Positions 1 through 8,165 of a DNA stretch of 64,000 bases are shown here, piece by piece (position 1 is the first letter of the stretch; the number at the start of each line of letters is the position of its first letter). The stretch spans positions 1 through 64,000 of the forward strand of contig NVWU01000008.1 in the NCBI GenBank assembly GCA_002733765.1, written 5' to 3'. Source of the DNA: Colwellia sp. (GTDB taxonomy: Bacteria > Pseudomonadota > Gammaproteobacteria > Enterobacterales > Alteromonadaceae). The notes under the pieces are model-generated. The model ran no database searches. It saw nothing but the letters and a program-made list of their open reading frames with translations, and was not told the DNA's origin. The position numbers were made by a program, and so were the translations under genes.

Positions 1-180
1 AGGTTGCTAGTTGGTTTACCGTATAGTTCACCAGGCGCAATACCCCAGCAAATGAAACACTTTTATACCATGGCTGAAAGCTTAATCTTAGCACCTCGAA
101 GGGAAAGAACATTCCCTAGAATGGTAAAGCCAAGGCCTCAGCGATATGCTAGAAACAAAAATGCCGCTCACCTTAAGTGA
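1..180 (+). CDS. Transposase, C-terminal fragment (cut by window edge)
   Basis: An open frame enters from the left edge and stops at TGA 178-180. The 59 visible residues include LLVGLPYSSPGAIPQQMKHF and end in a basic tail (KPRPQRYARNKN). Such Arg/Lys/Pro-rich tails are typical of IS4-type transposases, which is the family I favour. Only the tail is visible, so family and intactness cannot be settled. The reading frame is open with no internal stop in the visible part. An alternative is another DDE transposase family. Confidence 0.55.
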   Translation, partial: RLLVGLPYSSPGAIPQQMKHFYTMAESLILAPRRERTFPRMVKPRPQRYARNKNAAHLK

Positions 181-188
181 ACGGCATT
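155..188 (-). terminator. Rho-independent terminator downstream of the acyl-CoA dehydrogenase gene
   Basis: Arms 160-171 and 177-188 pair with one mismatch around a 5-nt loop. Read on the minus strand the hairpin is followed by a T-rich stretch (complement of AAACAAAA at 153-160). It lies 57 bases past the stop of the minus-strand dehydrogenase gene. The stop codon of the plus-strand transposase is inside the hairpin, so it may serve both genes. Confidence 0.55.
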
Positions 189-244
189 AAAGCACATTGC
201 TTCCCTTTTTTATTAAGTCTATTGTTCTCTTTGTAATGAATTAA

Positions 245-2056
245 CTAAAATGCAAAATCATCCGCATCAAGAGCCATCATTGAATCACTACCATTTTCCA
301 CACAAGCAGCGTGACCACTTGCTCTAGGTAAAATACGTTGAAAATAGAAACGTGCTGTTTTAATTTTCGCTTGATAAAAGGCACTATCATCATCACCTGC
401 GGCTAACTTATCTTGGGAAACTTTTGCCATTCTAGCCCAAAAATAAGCAAGTACTAAATAACCTGAATACATTAGATAATCAACTGAAGCAGCGCCTATT
501 TCATCTGGGTTATCCATTGCTTTCAAACCTAACTTCTCGGTCATTTTTTGCCAGTCACCACCAAAAGTCATAATCGGTTGAATAAATTCTTGCATGGCTT
601 CATTACCAGAATTTTCGACACAAAATGCAGTGACTTCGGCGCCAAATGGTTTTAATATTTCACCTTTAGAGCCTAAAATTTTACGCGCTAATAAATCAAG
701 TGCTTGAATACCGGTTGTGCCTTCATACAAACAACTGATTTTTGTATCACGCATCAACTGCTCCATGCCCCATTCTTTAATATAGCCATGCCCACCAAAT
801 ACTTGCACACCATGACTAGTACATTCTAAGCCTAGTTCAGTTAAAAATGCTTTAGCAATTGGCGTTAATAACGCGAGCTTCGCTTCTGCTGAGGCTTTTT
901 CAGCTTCATTTACCCTGCCTTCACTTACCGGTGCATGACCAACATCAACTAACTGTGATAAATACGCGATTAACGCTCGACCACCTTCAGCAATAGACTT
1001 TTGCGTTAATAACATACGACGTACGTCAGGATGAACGATAATAGCGTCTGCTGGGCCTTCAGGATTTTTAACCCCTGACAATGAACGCATTTGTAATCTA
1101 TCTTTTGCGTAAGCGAGGGCTCCTTGAAATGATGCTTCAGCGGCGGCAACACCTTCAGTAGCAACACCTAAACGGGCAGCATTCATAAAGGTAAACATAC
1201 AATTTAAACCGCGATTAACTTCGCCAATTAAATAGCCTTTAGCGCCATCAAAATTGATCACACAAGTTGCATTCGCATTGATACCCATTTTATGCTCAAT
1301 TGAACCACAGCTGACGGCATTTCTATCACTAACTTCACCCGCATCAGTAACATTAAATTTAGGCACAATAAATAAGGAAATACCGCGACTGCCTTCTGGA
1401 GAACCGGGAATACGGGCAATAACAATATGCACAATATTATCCGACAAGTCATGCTCACCGGCTGAGATAAAAATTTTAGTACCTGTTATCGAGTAACTGC
1501 CATCATCATTTATTTCAGCTTTAGTACGTAACATACCTAAATCTGTACCACAATGAGGCTCAGTTAAACACATAGTACCTGTCCATGTTCCTTCAACCAG
1601 TTTAGGTATAAAAATATTTTTATCTTTATCACTGCCATGTGCCTCAATAGTTGCTAATGCGCCGTGACTTAATCCTGGATACATAGCAAAGCTATGATTC
1701 GCACTAGAGAAAAACTCGGTAATTGCTGTATTTAATGAATGAGGTAAACCTTGGCCACCAAAATCAACATTTTGCGCTAAGGTTGGCCAACCTCCATCAA
1801 CATATTGTTGATAAGCTTCTTTAAATCCATCAGGTGTTGTTACCTCACCATCATTCCAAGTACATCCTTGTTCATCACCACTTTGGTTTATTGGAGCAAC
1901 CACTTGTTCAGTAAACTTGGCAGCCTCAGTTATTATGGCATCGACCATATCAAGGCTAGCGTCTTCATAACCTAGTTTCTGATAATGGCTGTCACAATCT
2001 AGTAACTCTTGCATGACAAACTTCATATCTCTAATCGGTGCTTTATATTCTGGCAT
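245..2056 (-). CDS. Acyl-CoA dehydrogenase, long DmdC/FadE-like type
   Basis: A 603-residue flavoprotein that should oxidise an acyl-CoA to the trans-2-enoyl-CoA in fatty acid or short-chain thioester breakdown. The order is N-terminal helical domain, central beta domain (TGTMCLTEPHCGTDLG, ITGTKIFISAGEHDL), C-terminal helical domain with YEGTTGIQALDL (predicted catalytic Glu near residue 445), and the extra C-terminal domain found in the roughly 600-residue family that includes 3-methylmercaptopropionyl-CoA dehydrogenase. I chose the start at 2056 (MPEYKAP) because GGAG lies about 10 bases upstream; the open frame extends 34 codons further without a good ribosome site. The gene stands alone, followed by a terminator. 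The substrate cannot be told from sequence. Confidence 0.9.
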   Translation of the reverse strand: MPEYKAPIRDMKFVMQELLDCDSHYQKLGYEDASLDMVDAIITEAAKFTEQVVAPINQSGDEQGCTWNDGEVTTPDGFKEAYQQYVDGGWPTLAQNVDFGGQGLPHSLNTAITEFFSSANHSFAMYPGLSHGALATIEAHGSDKDKNIFIPKLVEGTWTGTMCLTEPHCGTDLGMLRTKAEINDDGSYSITGTKIFISAGEHDLSDNIVHIVIARIPGSPEGSRGISLFIVPKFNVTDAGEVSDRNAVSCGSIEHKMGINANATCVINFDGAKGYLIGEVNRGLNCMFTFMNAARLGVATEGVAAAEASFQGALAYAKDRLQMRSLSGVKNPEGPADAIIVHPDVRRMLLTQKSIAEGGRALIAYLSQLVDVGHAPVSEGRVNEAEKASAEAKLALLTPIAKAFLTELGLECTSHGVQVFGGHGYIKEWGMEQLMRDTKISCLYEGTTGIQALDLLARKILGSKGEILKPFGAEVTAFCVENSGNEAMQEFIQPIMTFGGDWQKMTEKLGLKAMDNPDEIGAASVDYLMYSGYLVLAYFWARMAKVSQDKLAAGDDDSAFYQAKIKTARFYFQRILPRASGHAACVENGSDSMMALDADDFAF

Positions 2057-2217
2057 AAGGGTTTCTCCAATATTAATTTTAGCAGTCCTACTCAATCCAA
2101 CTAGTGGTCGGACCTCAGATAGGCGTTTGATTAAATCATGTTCTTTACTTTTTCTCAAGTAAGATTAGTCGTGATTTTTATAAAAAGTCTATTACATCGG
2201 TAAAATTTAAGCATAAA

Positions 2218-2240
2218 AAAAGCGCAATAGATGCGCTTTT
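2218..2240 (-). terminator. Rho-independent terminator after the DUF3010 gene
   Basis: Perfect 8-bp arms AAAAGCGC (2218-2225) and GCGCTTTT (2233-2240) with a 7-nt loop. It lies 30 bases past the stop of the minus-strand DUF3010 gene and also precedes the dehydrogenase gene on the same strand, separating the two units. Confidence 0.75.
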
Positions 2241-2269
2241 AATTAAGAGGTACGTGATTTAAATAATCA

Positions 2270-2695
2270 TTACTGCGTTTCTAAATAAGCAAATACGGTA
2301 GTAAAAGCCTGCTCTTGATACTGTTTTAACCCTGTATCTCGAAAGTCGATGTCAACTTGGCTTTTCGTTAATTCTTTTTTAATAAAACTAGCAGCTAAAA
2401 TTTCAACCTGTAATTCTTTTATTAATTGAATTGCCGCTTCAACTTTAAAGCCAATAGGACCACCAGAAAACTTTCCTTTTAACGCGCGTCCTTTAATAAG
2501 TACATGGCTTACATGGTAGTCTTCCATTAGTTTCGCAAAAGTAAACTGGAATTTTTGCACTTGCTCTGCATCACCAGCGTTATCAAGGCTAATTTTTTGT
2601 ACTCGCGTATGAGGAATATCATACAAATTATTTTCTTTAGACATAATACAAATAATTGCATCATTACCTTTTATTTCAACGCCACATGCTTTCAT
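2270..2695 (-). CDS. DUF3010 family protein
   Basis: A 141-residue soluble protein beginning MKACGVEIKGNDAIICIM, which matches the DUF3010 family known from marine gammaproteobacteria. No signal peptide or membrane segment is visible. The alternating beta-strand pattern at the N-terminus (GVEIKGNDAIICIM) and the later segment VSHVLIKGRALKGKFSGGP are reminiscent of a Holliday-junction-resolvase/RNase H-like fold, but that is only an impression. Function is unknown. It is a single gene with its own terminator. Confidence 0.75.
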   Translation of the reverse strand: MKACGVEIKGNDAIICIMSKENNLYDIPHTRVQKISLDNAGDAEQVQKFQFTFAKLMEDYHVSHVLIKGRALKGKFSGGPIGFKVEAAIQLIKELQVEILAASFIKKELTKSQVDIDFRDTGLKQYQEQAFTTVFAYLETQ

Positions 2696-2823
2696 GGAAA
2701 AATCTCAAATTTTAGAATTATGGACATTATAGCGAATTTACTAAAATAAGAAAATGGCACTGAACTGAACTTAACGTTATCATTGAGAAAAGATTTATTT
2801 GATAAAATTAATGGCTCAATTAA

Positions 2824-3549
2824 ATGAAAAAAACATGTGTGGTTACTGGTGGTAGTTCAGGTATAGGTTTAAGCATAGTGAAATTATTTGAACAACATAA
2901 TTATCAGGTTTTTAACTTAGACTTATCCCCTTCTTCTTTTGGCAAATATTGTCATTGTGATGTCACTAATGCCAGTCTGGTAACTGACATTATTAATAAT
3001 ATTGCTAAGCAGCAGTCTATCGACGTATTGGTGTCCAACGCTGGCATTCACTTTTCTGCCAATATCGAAAACACCTCAGAAGATGACTTTGACAAGGTAT
3101 TTAATATCAACGTAAAAGGCGCTTATGCTGCCGTTAAAGCAGTATTACCCAGTATGAAAGCGAATAATAATGGCGCAATTATTATCATGTCTTCCGATCA
3201 AGCATTAGTCGCTAAACACAACTCTTTTGCCTATAACTTAAGTAAAGCCGCACTTGCTTCAATGGCAAAAACCACCGCACTTGATTACGCCGCCTTTAAT
3301 ATTCGCGCTAACGCTGTTTGCCCAGGCACAATAGAAACCCCTCTTTATCACGATGCGATCAACAATTACTGCCAAAAATCAGGTGCCGACAAAGCCGAAA
3401 TTCATCGAGAAGAAGAAAGCTTGCAACCACTGAACCGCTTAGGTCAACCAGAAGAAGTAGCTGAATTAGTGTTATTTTTAGCTTCCGATAAAGCTAAATT
3501 TATTACCGGTAGTTTGCAAGTAATTGACGGTGGTTACACCGTTCAATAA
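2824..3549 (+). CDS. SDR-family NAD(P)-dependent oxidoreductase
   Basis: A 241-residue classical short-chain dehydrogenase. The cofactor motif TGGSSGIG is at residues 8-15, NAG appears in LVSNAGIH, the catalytic Ser in MSSDQ and the catalytic Tyr/Lys in YNLSK, with a typical C-terminal end (FITGSLQVIDGGYTVQ). The next genes encode a lactonase-like amidohydrolase, an enolase-superfamily dehydratase and a class II aldolase, so oxidation of a sugar to its lactone is the most likely role. The actual sugar is not readable from the sequence. Spacing to the next gene is 67 bases, consistent with co-transcription. Confidence 0.88.
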   Translation: MKKTCVVTGGSSGIGLSIVKLFEQHNYQVFNLDLSPSSFGKYCHCDVTNASLVTDIINNIAKQQSIDVLVSNAGIHFSANIENTSEDDFDKVFNINVKGAYAAVKAVLPSMKANNNGAIIIMSSDQALVAKHNSFAYNLSKAALASMAKTTALDYAAFNIRANAVCPGTIETPLYHDAINNYCQKSGADKAEIHREEESLQPLNRLGQPEEVAELVLFLASDKAKFITGSLQVIDGGYTVQ

Positions 3550-3616
3550 CACTGTGCAAAGCATTACGAAGTAATTAACTCAAATAAAAAGCGCACTAAA
3601 ATAACGAGTAATAAAA

Positions 3617-4504
3617 ATGAAAATCATTGATCCTCACCTACATTTATTTGATCTTGAATTAGGCTATTATCATTGGTTAAGCGCTGAAAAACCACCTTTT
3701 TGGCCTGATAAGCAGCATATCAATAAGAGTTTCGATGAAACTGATTTAACGTTAACCGCACCATACTCTTTAGCTGGCTTTGTTCATATCGAAGCAGGGT
3801 TTGATAACGAACAGCCTTGGCGTGAACTGGCAACTTTAGAACAAAACTGCAATAAACCGTTTCGCGCTATCGCTAATATCGATTTAACATTATCAAGCCA
3901 ACACGTTAACTCTGTAATAGAAAAGTTGGTTGAATTTCGTTCATTCGTTGGTGTTCGCCATCTATTAGATGACCAAGCCTTGAGCTTATTAACTAACCAA
4001 CAAGTACTTGATAATATTAAAATACTCAATGATAATGATTTAATATTTGAAGTGCAGCTAGCCTTGATTGAACATGCAACAGTTAATAATTTATGTGATG
4101 TTATCCTTGATAATCCCGAGATAAGTTTCATTATAAACCACGCAGGTTTTCCACCTGCTGACATATACACTATTGAATGGCAACGCTGGCAAAGCAACTT
4201 AACTAAATTGTCGTTTTATCCTAATGTCGCCATTAAATGCTCTGGTTGGGAAATGACTAATAGAAATTATCAAGCAACTTGGCTAAACGAGAATTTATCA
4301 CTGATTTTTACCATTTTTGGTGCTAAAAATATGATGTTAGCCAGTAATTTTCCATTATGCTTGTTTAGCCATAACAACTATCAAGCCTATTGGCAGTCAA
4401 TAATATCGAGCGATTTTTTTCAAACATTAACGGAGAAAGAAAAAAGCGCATTGTGTTATGACAATGCGCTTAGTTGGTACAGTATGCGTGGGATCCTCAA
4501 TTAA
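3617..4504 (+). CDS. Amidohydrolase family protein, probable sugar lactonase
   Basis: A 295-residue TIM-barrel hydrolase of the amidohydrolase 2 type. The HxH metal motif is in IDPHLHLFD near the start, followed by FVGVRHLL, FIINHAGFP and the C-terminal LASNFPLCLF, the layout seen in L-fucono- and L-rhamnono-lactonases. It would open the lactone produced by the preceding dehydrogenase. The AT-rich intervening 67 bases contain a weak ribosome site (ACGAG). It converges on the dehydratase gene, with only 32 bases between stops and no clear terminator there. Confidence 0.85.
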   Translation: MKIIDPHLHLFDLELGYYHWLSAEKPPFWPDKQHINKSFDETDLTLTAPYSLAGFVHIEAGFDNEQPWRELATLEQNCNKPFRAIANIDLTLSSQHVNSVIEKLVEFRSFVGVRHLLDDQALSLLTNQQVLDNIKILNDNDLIFEVQLALIEHATVNNLCDVILDNPEISFIINHAGFPPADIYTIEWQRWQSNLTKLSFYPNVAIKCSGWEMTNRNYQATWLNENLSLIFTIFGAKNMMLASNFPLCLFSHNNYQAYWQSIISSDFFQTLTEKEKSALCYDNALSWYSMRGILN

Positions 4505-4536
4505 TACACCGTGAGGATGACGACTAATATAATTAT

Positions 4537-5712
4537 TTACTTGATGGTAACATGTGGTGAACGCTTCACCACTGCATCATTTAATTCAATACCCAATCCT
4601 GGCACTTCACTTACTTGAAAAAAGCCATCAACAGGTTGCGGGTCTTGTAAACATAATTCGCGATTCCAATCTTTAATCGCATAAGTATGATGCTCATGAA
4701 TTAAAAAGTTTGGAATAGCCGTTTCTAAATGTAGTGATGCTGCGGTAGCCACCGGCCCACCACAAACATGCGCTTGAATACGAATATCGTAAACATCAGC
4801 ATAATCACACACTTTTTTCGCTTCAGTAAAACCACCACATAAGCCAACATCAGGTTGCAGTACATCAATACTTTGATCTTCAAAATAAGGACGGACATCC
4901 CAACGATGATACAAACGCTCGCCGCCAGCAATAGGTACATTAACGTTATCCGATACCTTTTTATGTACCGCTGAGTTTAAGTAATTAACCGGTTCTTCAT
5001 ACATCATGCAGCCAACTTCTTCTACTATTCTCCCCATTTGTATCGCTGAAGCCGCACCCATTAACGAGTGCGATTCAAAAATAATATCAACATCTTCACC
5101 AACCGCGTCACGAATAGCACGTAATCGGTTACCAAATAAGCGCATTTGTGGTTTAGTAAATAGCTTGGTTCGATCAAATGATGAGCTACCATCTTTGTTA
5201 TACACAATGGGATCAACTTTAACCGCATCATAGCCTTCACTTACCGCTTTTAATGCTGCTTGTGCGTATTCTTCTGGCTCTATCAATTTATTAATTTCAC
5301 TATCCCAGTCAAATTGTAATTGACTGGCATAAGTGCGTAATTTGTCGTTGACCTTGCCGCCCAATAATTGATAAACCGGTACACCTAATGCTTTGGCTTT
5401 AATATCCCAAAGTGCGGTATCAATAGCGCTCATGGCAGAATATAGAACAGGTCCGCCGCCTAAACCCCAAAAACTTTCTCTAAGCATACGTGACCATAAC
5501 AATTCAGTATTGAATGGGTTAAAGCCTATTAAAATCGCTTCGCTAATTTCTTTGATCATGGCAGCAGCAGCACTGTGTCCCCAGTCGTAAGCTAAACCGG
5601 CTTCGCCTACACCACTAATGCCTTCATCAGTATGAATGCGAATAAAAACAGGGTTCCAACCGATACGTTTTGGACAGTGAATATCAAATACTTCAATATG
5701 GGTAACTTTCAT
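4537..5712 (-). CDS. Enolase-superfamily sugar-acid dehydratase (mandelate racemase/MLE family)
   Basis: A 391-residue protein with the capping domain followed by the barrel. Visible barrel motifs are YDAVKVDPI, the metal ligand region FESHSL, then YEEPVN and GGERLYHR, and QAHVCGGPVATAASLHLE with the late His. This pattern resembles galactonate dehydratase and its relatives rather than mandelate racemase itself, so dehydration of an aldonic acid to a 2-keto-3-deoxy acid is likely. It follows the aldolase gene on the same strand after 195 bases. GAGA precedes the ATG. Exact substrate unknown. Confidence 0.87.
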   Translation of the reverse strand: MKVTHIEVFDIHCPKRIGWNPVFIRIHTDEGISGVGEAGLAYDWGHSAAAAMIKEISEAILIGFNPFNTELLWSRMLRESFWGLGGGPVLYSAMSAIDTALWDIKAKALGVPVYQLLGGKVNDKLRTYASQLQFDWDSEINKLIEPEEYAQAALKAVSEGYDAVKVDPIVYNKDGSSSFDRTKLFTKPQMRLFGNRLRAIRDAVGEDVDIIFESHSLMGAASAIQMGRIVEEVGCMMYEEPVNYLNSAVHKKVSDNVNVPIAGGERLYHRWDVRPYFEDQSIDVLQPDVGLCGGFTEAKKVCDYADVYDIRIQAHVCGGPVATAASLHLETAIPNFLIHEHHTYAIKDWNRELCLQDPQPVDGFFQVSEVPGLGIELNDAVVKRSPHVTIK

Positions 5713-5810
5713 TTTTGTCTCTTTAAATTAAGTTCTTTTTCTATTTCAAATAAATTAAATACAATACTTATTTTAAGTTATCGCTATTGTAAGTAACAGT
5801 TCAGCTTTAC

Positions 5811-5894
5811 GTTGTATGGTTTAAGTTAAAGAAAAAAGCACAGAGTTGACGACAGTCAATGAGTACTTTTGACGCATAAGTTGGGCAATACAAC
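5811..5894. repeat. Hairpin-forming intergenic repeat, copy 1
   Basis: An outer inverted repeat (GTTGTATg at 5811, aATACAAC ending 5894) encloses an inner hairpin TTGAC/GTCAA (5846-5859). The inner part shares a run-by-run resemblance with 29986-30031 in the pfaC-pfaD gap (AAAAAxCACxGAxTTG then CAATGAGTAxTT). Same layout, different outer arms, so I treat the two as one dispersed repeat family. Confidence 0.45.
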
Positions 5895-5907
5895 AACAAG
5901 GTGAATG

Positions 5908-6678
5908 TTACGAAGCGAAATCTGGATAGGCCCTTGCCACTCTGCGCACCATGGCTGGCCATGCGGTTTCTCCGCCCGTTTTGCCTGTATGGACAATATT
6001 GGCTTGAGTTTTAATACCATCAATAATACTCTGCGGCGCATATATGGGTTTCATGCCCGTAGCCATTACTTGCAATTGCACCTGACATGCTCGGGTTAAG
6101 TCATACATATGCATAAACGCATCACCAATGGTTTTACCCATGGTAAGTGCGCCATGATTTCGCAGTAACATAAAGTTGCTATTGCCTAAATCTTGCTGCA
6201 ATCTTAACTTTTCATCCGCATTGACGGCTAAACCTTCATAACCATGATAACTTATTGAAGCAAGCGCAAACATAGCGTATTGGCTTAATGGCAGCAAGCC
6301 TTCTTCAAGGCTAGCAACAGCAATAGTTTCGTTGGTATGGACATGCATAGCGCAAATATCATCATGGCGTGCTTCATGTACTGCACTGTGAATAGTAAAA
6401 CCTGCGGGATTAATCTTAAATGGGCAATCTTTATCAATAATATTACCGTCAATATCAATTTTAACTAAATTTGACGCGGTGACTTCCTCAAACGCCAAGC
6501 CAAAAGCATTGATCAATAAATGCTCTGTTCCGGGAATACGCGCAGAAATATGCGTATGAATAAGATCATCCCAACCATGCATCACCATTAAACGATAACA
6601 GGCAGCTAAATCAACACGAATTTGCCATTCTTGTGCTGACACTTTATCTTTTACATTTACCTTAGGGAGTTCAAACAT
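5908..6678 (-). CDS. Class II aldolase/adducin family protein
   Basis: A 256-residue zinc-dependent aldolase-fold protein. The zinc-site elements are HTHISARIPG, MHVHTNET (HxH) and a later LLRNHGALTMG, in the order typical of the L-fuculose-phosphate aldolase/adducin family. With the neighbouring dehydrogenase, lactonase and dehydratase it could cleave or modify a 2-keto-3-deoxy sugar acid, which is inference. Some members of this family are not aldolases, so the reaction is open. It is the first gene of a minus-strand pair with the dehydratase. Confidence 0.85.
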   Translation of the reverse strand: MFELPKVNVKDKVSAQEWQIRVDLAACYRLMVMHGWDDLIHTHISARIPGTEHLLINAFGLAFEEVTASNLVKIDIDGNIIDKDCPFKINPAGFTIHSAVHEARHDDICAMHVHTNETIAVASLEEGLLPLSQYAMFALASISYHGYEGLAVNADEKLRLQQDLGNSNFMLLRNHGALTMGKTIGDAFMHMYDLTRACQVQLQVMATGMKPIYAPQSIIDGIKTQANIVHTGKTGGETAWPAMVRRVARAYPDFAS

Positions 6679-6790
6679 CTTTATGCCTTGTCTATTTTGT
6701 TGCTATAAATAAATTTTACCTGAGCTAGCCGCTGGTATAAAGAAAGAGTTACCATAAGCACTAATTTCAAATCAAAAAAATGTTATTTCG

Positions 6791-7573
6791 ATGTGCATAT
6801 TATTCTTTGCTATAAATCAGCACCCTAAATATCCAGTGATCATTTGTGCAAACCGTGATGAATTTCATCAAAGACCGACACAATCAATGCATTGGTGGCC
6901 TAAAAACAATTTACTCACGGCTAATGTACTAGCTAATGATGTATTAGCAGGTAAAGACTTACAAGCGGGTGGCACTTGGCTTGGCTTGAATAAACAGGGA
7001 CGATTTAGCGCACTAACCAATTATCGCCAACCTCAACTTTTTGATAAAAACAAACAATCTCGTGGTGAATTGGTATTACAAGCATTAGCATATCAAGATG
7101 ATGAAATGATAAATCAATTAACTCAGTCATCAAGTCACTATAACGGCTTTAACTTAGTCTTTGGTCAACTCAATAAGCTAGTGTGTTTTGACAGTGTATC
7201 GCAACAGCAACAAGTATTAAATTCAGGTTTCCACAGTCTCTGTAACGGTGCATTGGATGACATATGGCCTAAAATGGCACTGGGGCAAGCAACACTTGCC
7301 GAGGCAATAAAAGATCATTCTTTAGATATAAAACAGCTATTCAAATTAATGAAAAACGGTCAGCAAGCACCAACGGAACACTTACCCAAAACAGGGGTGC
7401 CATTAAATTGGGAACAATTACTGAGTGCTATTTTTATCGTTTCGCCAGAATACGGCACCCGTACCACCAATATCATTACGCTAGATAATGAAGGAAATAT
7501 TTCTATTTATGATCAAAGCTATAACGAGCAAGGTGAGTGTGTAAAAAAACAAAGTTTCTCTATAGAGCGATAA
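6791..7573 (+). CDS. NRDE family protein (TANGO2-like)
   Basis: A 260-residue protein beginning MCILFFAINQHPKYPVIICA and carrying the name-giving motif NRDEF at about residues 24-28, followed by GGTWLGLN and SPEYGTRTTNIITL near the end. This is the NRDE/TANGO2 family, cytoplasmic in bacteria. Eukaryotic TANGO2 homologues have been linked to heme or lipid handling, but the bacterial function is not established. It is divergent from the aldolase gene and stands alone. Confidence 0.88.
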   Translation: MCILFFAINQHPKYPVIICANRDEFHQRPTQSMHWWPKNNLLTANVLANDVLAGKDLQAGGTWLGLNKQGRFSALTNYRQPQLFDKNKQSRGELVLQALAYQDDEMINQLTQSSSHYNGFNLVFGQLNKLVCFDSVSQQQQVLNSGFHSLCNGALDDIWPKMALGQATLAEAIKDHSLDIKQLFKLMKNGQQAPTEHLPKTGVPLNWEQLLSAIFIVSPEYGTRTTNIITLDNEGNISIYDQSYNEQGECVKKQSFSIER

Positions 7574-7620
7574 GCTTGGATTTTATAGATAGTGCCAATA
7601 TGAGAATAAAGTTAATTACG

Positions 7621-7794
7621 TTAACTTATTTCTTTTACAATCGCAGCAAGTAGAAGAATAAAGACTAAAACCCATGTTATTTTACTAAATTTTGCTTGCT
7701 GTTCATCACTCATCGGTTTACCAAAGCGTTCACCCACCACAACCATCAATGCCACTACGGCAAAAACACTCGCTAATATAATTAATAATGTCAT
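7621..7794 (-). CDS. Small two-segment membrane protein, 57 residues
   Basis: ATG at 7794 opens a 57-residue frame ending TAA at 7621. Two hydrophobic segments (residues 2-20 and 40-54) flank a charged loop GERFGKPMSDEQQAKFSK. The composition is that of a real small membrane protein and I recall similar short proteins in related marine genera, but I cannot give a family name. It converges on the NRDE gene with 47 bases between stops. Confidence 0.6.
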   Translation of the reverse strand: MTLLIILASVFAVVALMVVVGERFGKPMSDEQQAKFSKITWVLVFILLLAAIVKEIS

Positions 7795-7899
7795 CTACAC
7801 CTATTCCCGTTAACTAAGTTTTTCTACCTAGATTTAACAAAATCATTTATTATTGCCAAAGATACCTTTTATTCATAATTTTAGCTAGAAACAGGGGGA

Positions 7900-8162
7900 T
7901 ACCCATGATACTTCAATATGCGCGTTTCAGGACACCTGAACGATTCATGATCAAGACGCATATTTTTATTAAAGGTTGTTCCCTTAAAAAAAGATGCAAC
8001 GAAGAGCATGATTTGCTCAGGGATCCCCATAGGACTAGTTTAGAAACGCTTTATGCTACGTTATTGATTTCGACAATGGAACAACCATTCTCTTCAATCA
8101 AAGCCTTGCCTGAAGGCGTTTCTAATTCCAGCTGAATCCGACATATTGAAGTAACATGGGTA
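7900..8162. mobile_element. MITE-like element, 263 bp
   Basis: Terminal inverted repeats at 7900-7920 and 8142-8162 match at 20 of 21 positions (each begins TACCCATG when read inward). No coding capacity for a transposase. Its internal stretch 8058-8111 closely matches 23119-23172 inside a second element, so both belong to one family. The right end lies 3 bases before the ATG of the exporter gene, so the element supplies that gene's whole immediate upstream region. Confidence 0.8.
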
Positions 8163-8165
8163 TAT

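Noticed and set aside
5713-5907. tRNA or small RNA in the structured gap between dehydratase and aldolase genes
   Set aside because: No cloverleaf, no CCA or promoter-terminator pair; the structure is explained by the dispersed hairpin repeat.
7905-8135. 76-codon plus-strand frame within 7900-8162
   Set aside because: It lies entirely inside the MITE and its codons follow the repeat, not a protein family.
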